A DNA stretch of 5,309 bases, taken from Xanthobacteraceae bacterium. GTDB lineage: Bacteria > Pseudomonadota > Alphaproteobacteria > Rhizobiales > Xanthobacteraceae. The notes below the pieces were generated by a model, which was not told the DNA's origin, did not search any database, and saw only the letters and a list, made by a program, of their open reading frames with translations. The translations under genes and the position numbers were made by a program. Of this stretch, positions 3,720 through 5,309 are shown piece after piece. Position 1 is the first letter of the stretch. The number at the start of each line of letters is the position of its first letter. Location of the stretch: assembly GCA_030043285.1 (NCBI GenBank), contig JASHXZ010000791.1:1-5309 (forward strand), read 5' to 3'.

Positions 3720-5309
3720 ATGAATCCCCTCCTCACCCCGGCGCGGATCGGGCCGGTCGAGATCAAGAACCGCATCGTCATGCCGCCGATGACGACGCGC
3801 ACCTCCGATGCGGATGGCTTCGTCACCGACGATTCGGTCGCCTACTACACGGCGCGGGTGCGCGGCGGCGTCGGCCTGATCACGGTCGAGATGGCGTCGC
3901 CGGAAAAATGCGGCCGCCATCGCCGCCACGAGATCGGCATCTACGACGATCGTTTCCTGCCCGGCCTGACGCGGCTCGTCGGCGCAATTCACGGCGGCGG
4001 CGCCAAAGCCTCGATTCAGCTTGGCCACGCCGGCGGTCATACCCGCGCCGACATCTGCGGCGAGACACCGATCGCGCCGTCGGCCATTCCGCATCCGGTC
4101 TACGAGACGACGTTCGAGACCATCGTGCCGCAGGAAATGACCAAGGCACGCATCGGCGAAACCATCGCCGCCCACGTCGCCGCGGCTTTGCGCGCCAAAA
4201 AGGCCGGCTTCGACTGCGTCGAAATCCATGCCGCGCACGGCTATCTGATCTCGCAATTCCACGCACCGTTCGAAAATCGCCGCACTGACGAATATGGCGG
4301 CAGCCTGGAAAATCGCGCCCGCTTCGGCCTGGAAATTTTGCGCGCCGTGGAGGCGGCGGTGCCGGATCTGGGCGTGATCTACCGGCTGTCGGTCGAAGAT
4401 TTTTTTCCCGGCGGGCTGACCCTCGACGAGGGCCGGCAGATCGCGATCTGGGCCGCGCAGCGCGGCGCCGATGCGCTGCACATCAGTGCCGGCCACTATC
4501 GCTCGCTGCCGTCGGCGCAGATCGTGCTGCCGCCGATGAGTTTTCCGGACGCGCCGTTTCTCGATTTCGCCGCCGACGTGAAAGGCAAGGTCGCGGTGCC
4601 GGTGATCGCGGTCGGCCGGCTTGGCGATCCGGCGCTGGCGCAGGACGCAGTGGCAAGCGGCAAGACCGATTTCATCGCGCTCGGCCGCAGTCTCGTCGCC
4701 GATCCGCAATGGCCGGAAAAAGTCGGGCGTGGCGAGCCGGTGCGGCGCTGCCTCGCCTGCAACACCTGCATCAACGAGATGCGCGGCGGCGCCCGCATCG
4801 GCTGCGTGGTCAACGGCGCCGCCGGCCGGGAAACCTTGTTCGCCACGCCGCTGCCGCCGCACGGCGAGCGCATCGCCGTGATCGGCGCCGGCCCGGCCGG
4901 CCTGACCTACGCCTCGCTGGTGGCGGATAGCAACGCGGTGACGATTTTCGAAAAGGAAGCGCGCGCCGGCGGCGCCTTCAATTATGCCGGCAAGGCGCCG
5001 CTGTTCCAGGAGGTCGCGGCCGATGAACAGAGCTTTCAGCGTTACGTCGCCGATCTGGTCGCCGCCTGCGCGGTAAAGAAGGTCGAGTTCCGCTTCGCGA
5101 CCGACGTGACGGCGGCGCCCGAACTCTTGGCGTCGTTCGATCGCATCGTGATTGCGAGTGGCGCCGCTTACCGCTTCGGCCTTGGTCCGCTGATCCGTTG
5201 GCTGCTCGACGGCGGGCTCGCGCGTGCGCCCGGTGTTGCGCGCCTGTTCTCTTGGAACCTCTTGCGCGACTGGTTCTATTATCGGGCACGGCGCGGCACG
5301 GCCGAGCGT
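3720..5309 (+). CDS. OYE/trimethylamine-dehydrogenase-like FMN/4Fe-4S/FAD oxidoreductase, 3' end beyond window
   Basis: The frame is open for 530 codons from ATG at 3720 to the last base with no stop. Such proteins are usually about 650-700 residues, so the C-terminus is missing. Residues 1 to about 335 are an old-yellow-enzyme TIM barrel: T-P-x-x-I-G-x-V-x-I-K-N-R-I-V-M-P-P-M-T-T (6-26), Q100-L-G-H-A, the active-site pair H170-A-A-H173-G-Y175, and N186-R-R-T-D-E-Y-G-G-S-L-E-N-R199. A 4Fe-4S site follows as C344-x2-C347-x2-C350-x11-C362, close to the CX2CX2CX12C spacing of trimethylamine dehydrogenase and shorter than the third gap of FadH. A Rossmann motif G389-A-G-P-A-G394 and F-E-K-E mark the FAD/NAD(P) domain. 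Relatives reduce 2,4-dienoyl-CoA, enones or bile-acid enones, or oxidise amines; the exact reaction is not readable. No in-frame start lies upstream of 3720 after the SDR stop, and the Shine-Dalgarno is weak, so coupling to the SDR is likely. Confidence 0.93.
   Translation, partial: MNPLLTPARIGPVEIKNRIVMPPMTTRTSDADGFVTDDSVAYYTARVRGGVGLITVEMASPEKCGRHRRHEIGIYDDRFLPGLTRLVGAIHGGGAKASIQLGHAGGHTRADICGETPIAPSAIPHPVYETTFETIVPQEMTKARIGETIAAHVAAALRAKKAGFDCVEIHAAHGYLISQFHAPFENRRTDEYGGSLENRARFGLEILRAVEAAVPDLGVIYRLSVEDFFPGGLTLDEGRQIAIWAAQRGADALHISAGHYRSLPSAQIVLPPMSFPDAPFLDFAADVKGKVAVPVIAVGRLGDPALAQDAVASGKTDFIALGRSLVADPQWPEKVGRGEPVRRCLACNTCINEMRGGARIGCVVNGAAGRETLFATPLPPHGERIAVIGAGPAGLTYASLVADSNAVTIFEKEARAGGAFNYAGKAPLFQEVAADEQSFQRYVADLVAACAVKKVEFRFATDVTAAPELLASFDRIVIASGAAYRFGLGPLIRWLLDGGLARAPGVARLFSWNLLRDWFYYRARRGTAER

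Noticed and set aside
2742..4862. A 706-codon open frame on the minus strand across the SDR and OYE-like genes.
   Set aside because: It is antisense to two genes with clear family motifs, is rich in Arg/Ala/His/Asp as expected of a GC-rich shadow frame, shows no recognisable domain, and begins inside the repeat in its last part.

Overview
This is a GC-rich stretch from what is most likely an alphaproteobacterium of the Hyphomicrobiales (Bradyrhizobium/Rhodopseudomonas/Xanthobacteraceae neighbourhood). That placement is inference. It rests on codon use rich in G/C at third positions, a Bug-type solute-binding protein, a small PilZ protein, and two dispersed palindromic repeats of kinds I recognise from these genomes: one bounded by cgtcattgcgag/ctcgcaatgacg, the other built on cctcccccgc/gcgggggagg.

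Layout from left to right. (1) 1-638, plus strand: the 3' two thirds of a tripartite tricarboxylate transporter (Bug/TctC) periplasmic binding protein. (2) 646-767: a palindromic repeat that fills the convergent gap. (3) 768-1031, minus strand: a stand-alone PilZ-domain protein, preceded by about 140 bp of relatively AT-rich non-coding DNA. (4) 1175-2738, minus strand: a two-gene unit, a thiolase-like protein followed 4 bp later by a zinc-ribbon/OB-fold DUF35 protein. (5) 2751-2902: a second, nested palindromic repeat that makes up nearly all of the divergent intergenic region. (6) 2922-5309, plus strand: an atypical short-chain dehydrogenase/reductase, then 15 bp later an old-yellow-enzyme/trimethylamine-dehydrogenase-like FMN/4Fe-4S/FAD oxidoreductase that runs off the right edge with its reading frame open.

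The two divergent units resemble parts of a CoA-thioester catabolic cluster. A DUF35 protein next to a thiolase-like protein is a known obligate pairing, as in the steroid side-chain retro-aldolase Ltp2/ChsH2 and the archaeal thiolase/HMG-CoA synthase complex. OYE-type Fe-S flavoproteins commonly reduce enoyl or dienoyl bonds, and SDRs act on hydroxy/keto carbons. A plausible reading is degradation of an unsaturated or cyclic carboxylic acid, but neither the substrate nor the order of steps can be read from this window. Two points are unusual. The thiolase-like protein lacks the thiolase nucleophilic cysteine, which fits a retro-aldolase better than a thiolase. The SDR lacks the usual Tyr-x3-Lys catalytic pair. 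No RNA gene, CRISPR array, insertion sequence or transcription regulator is visible.
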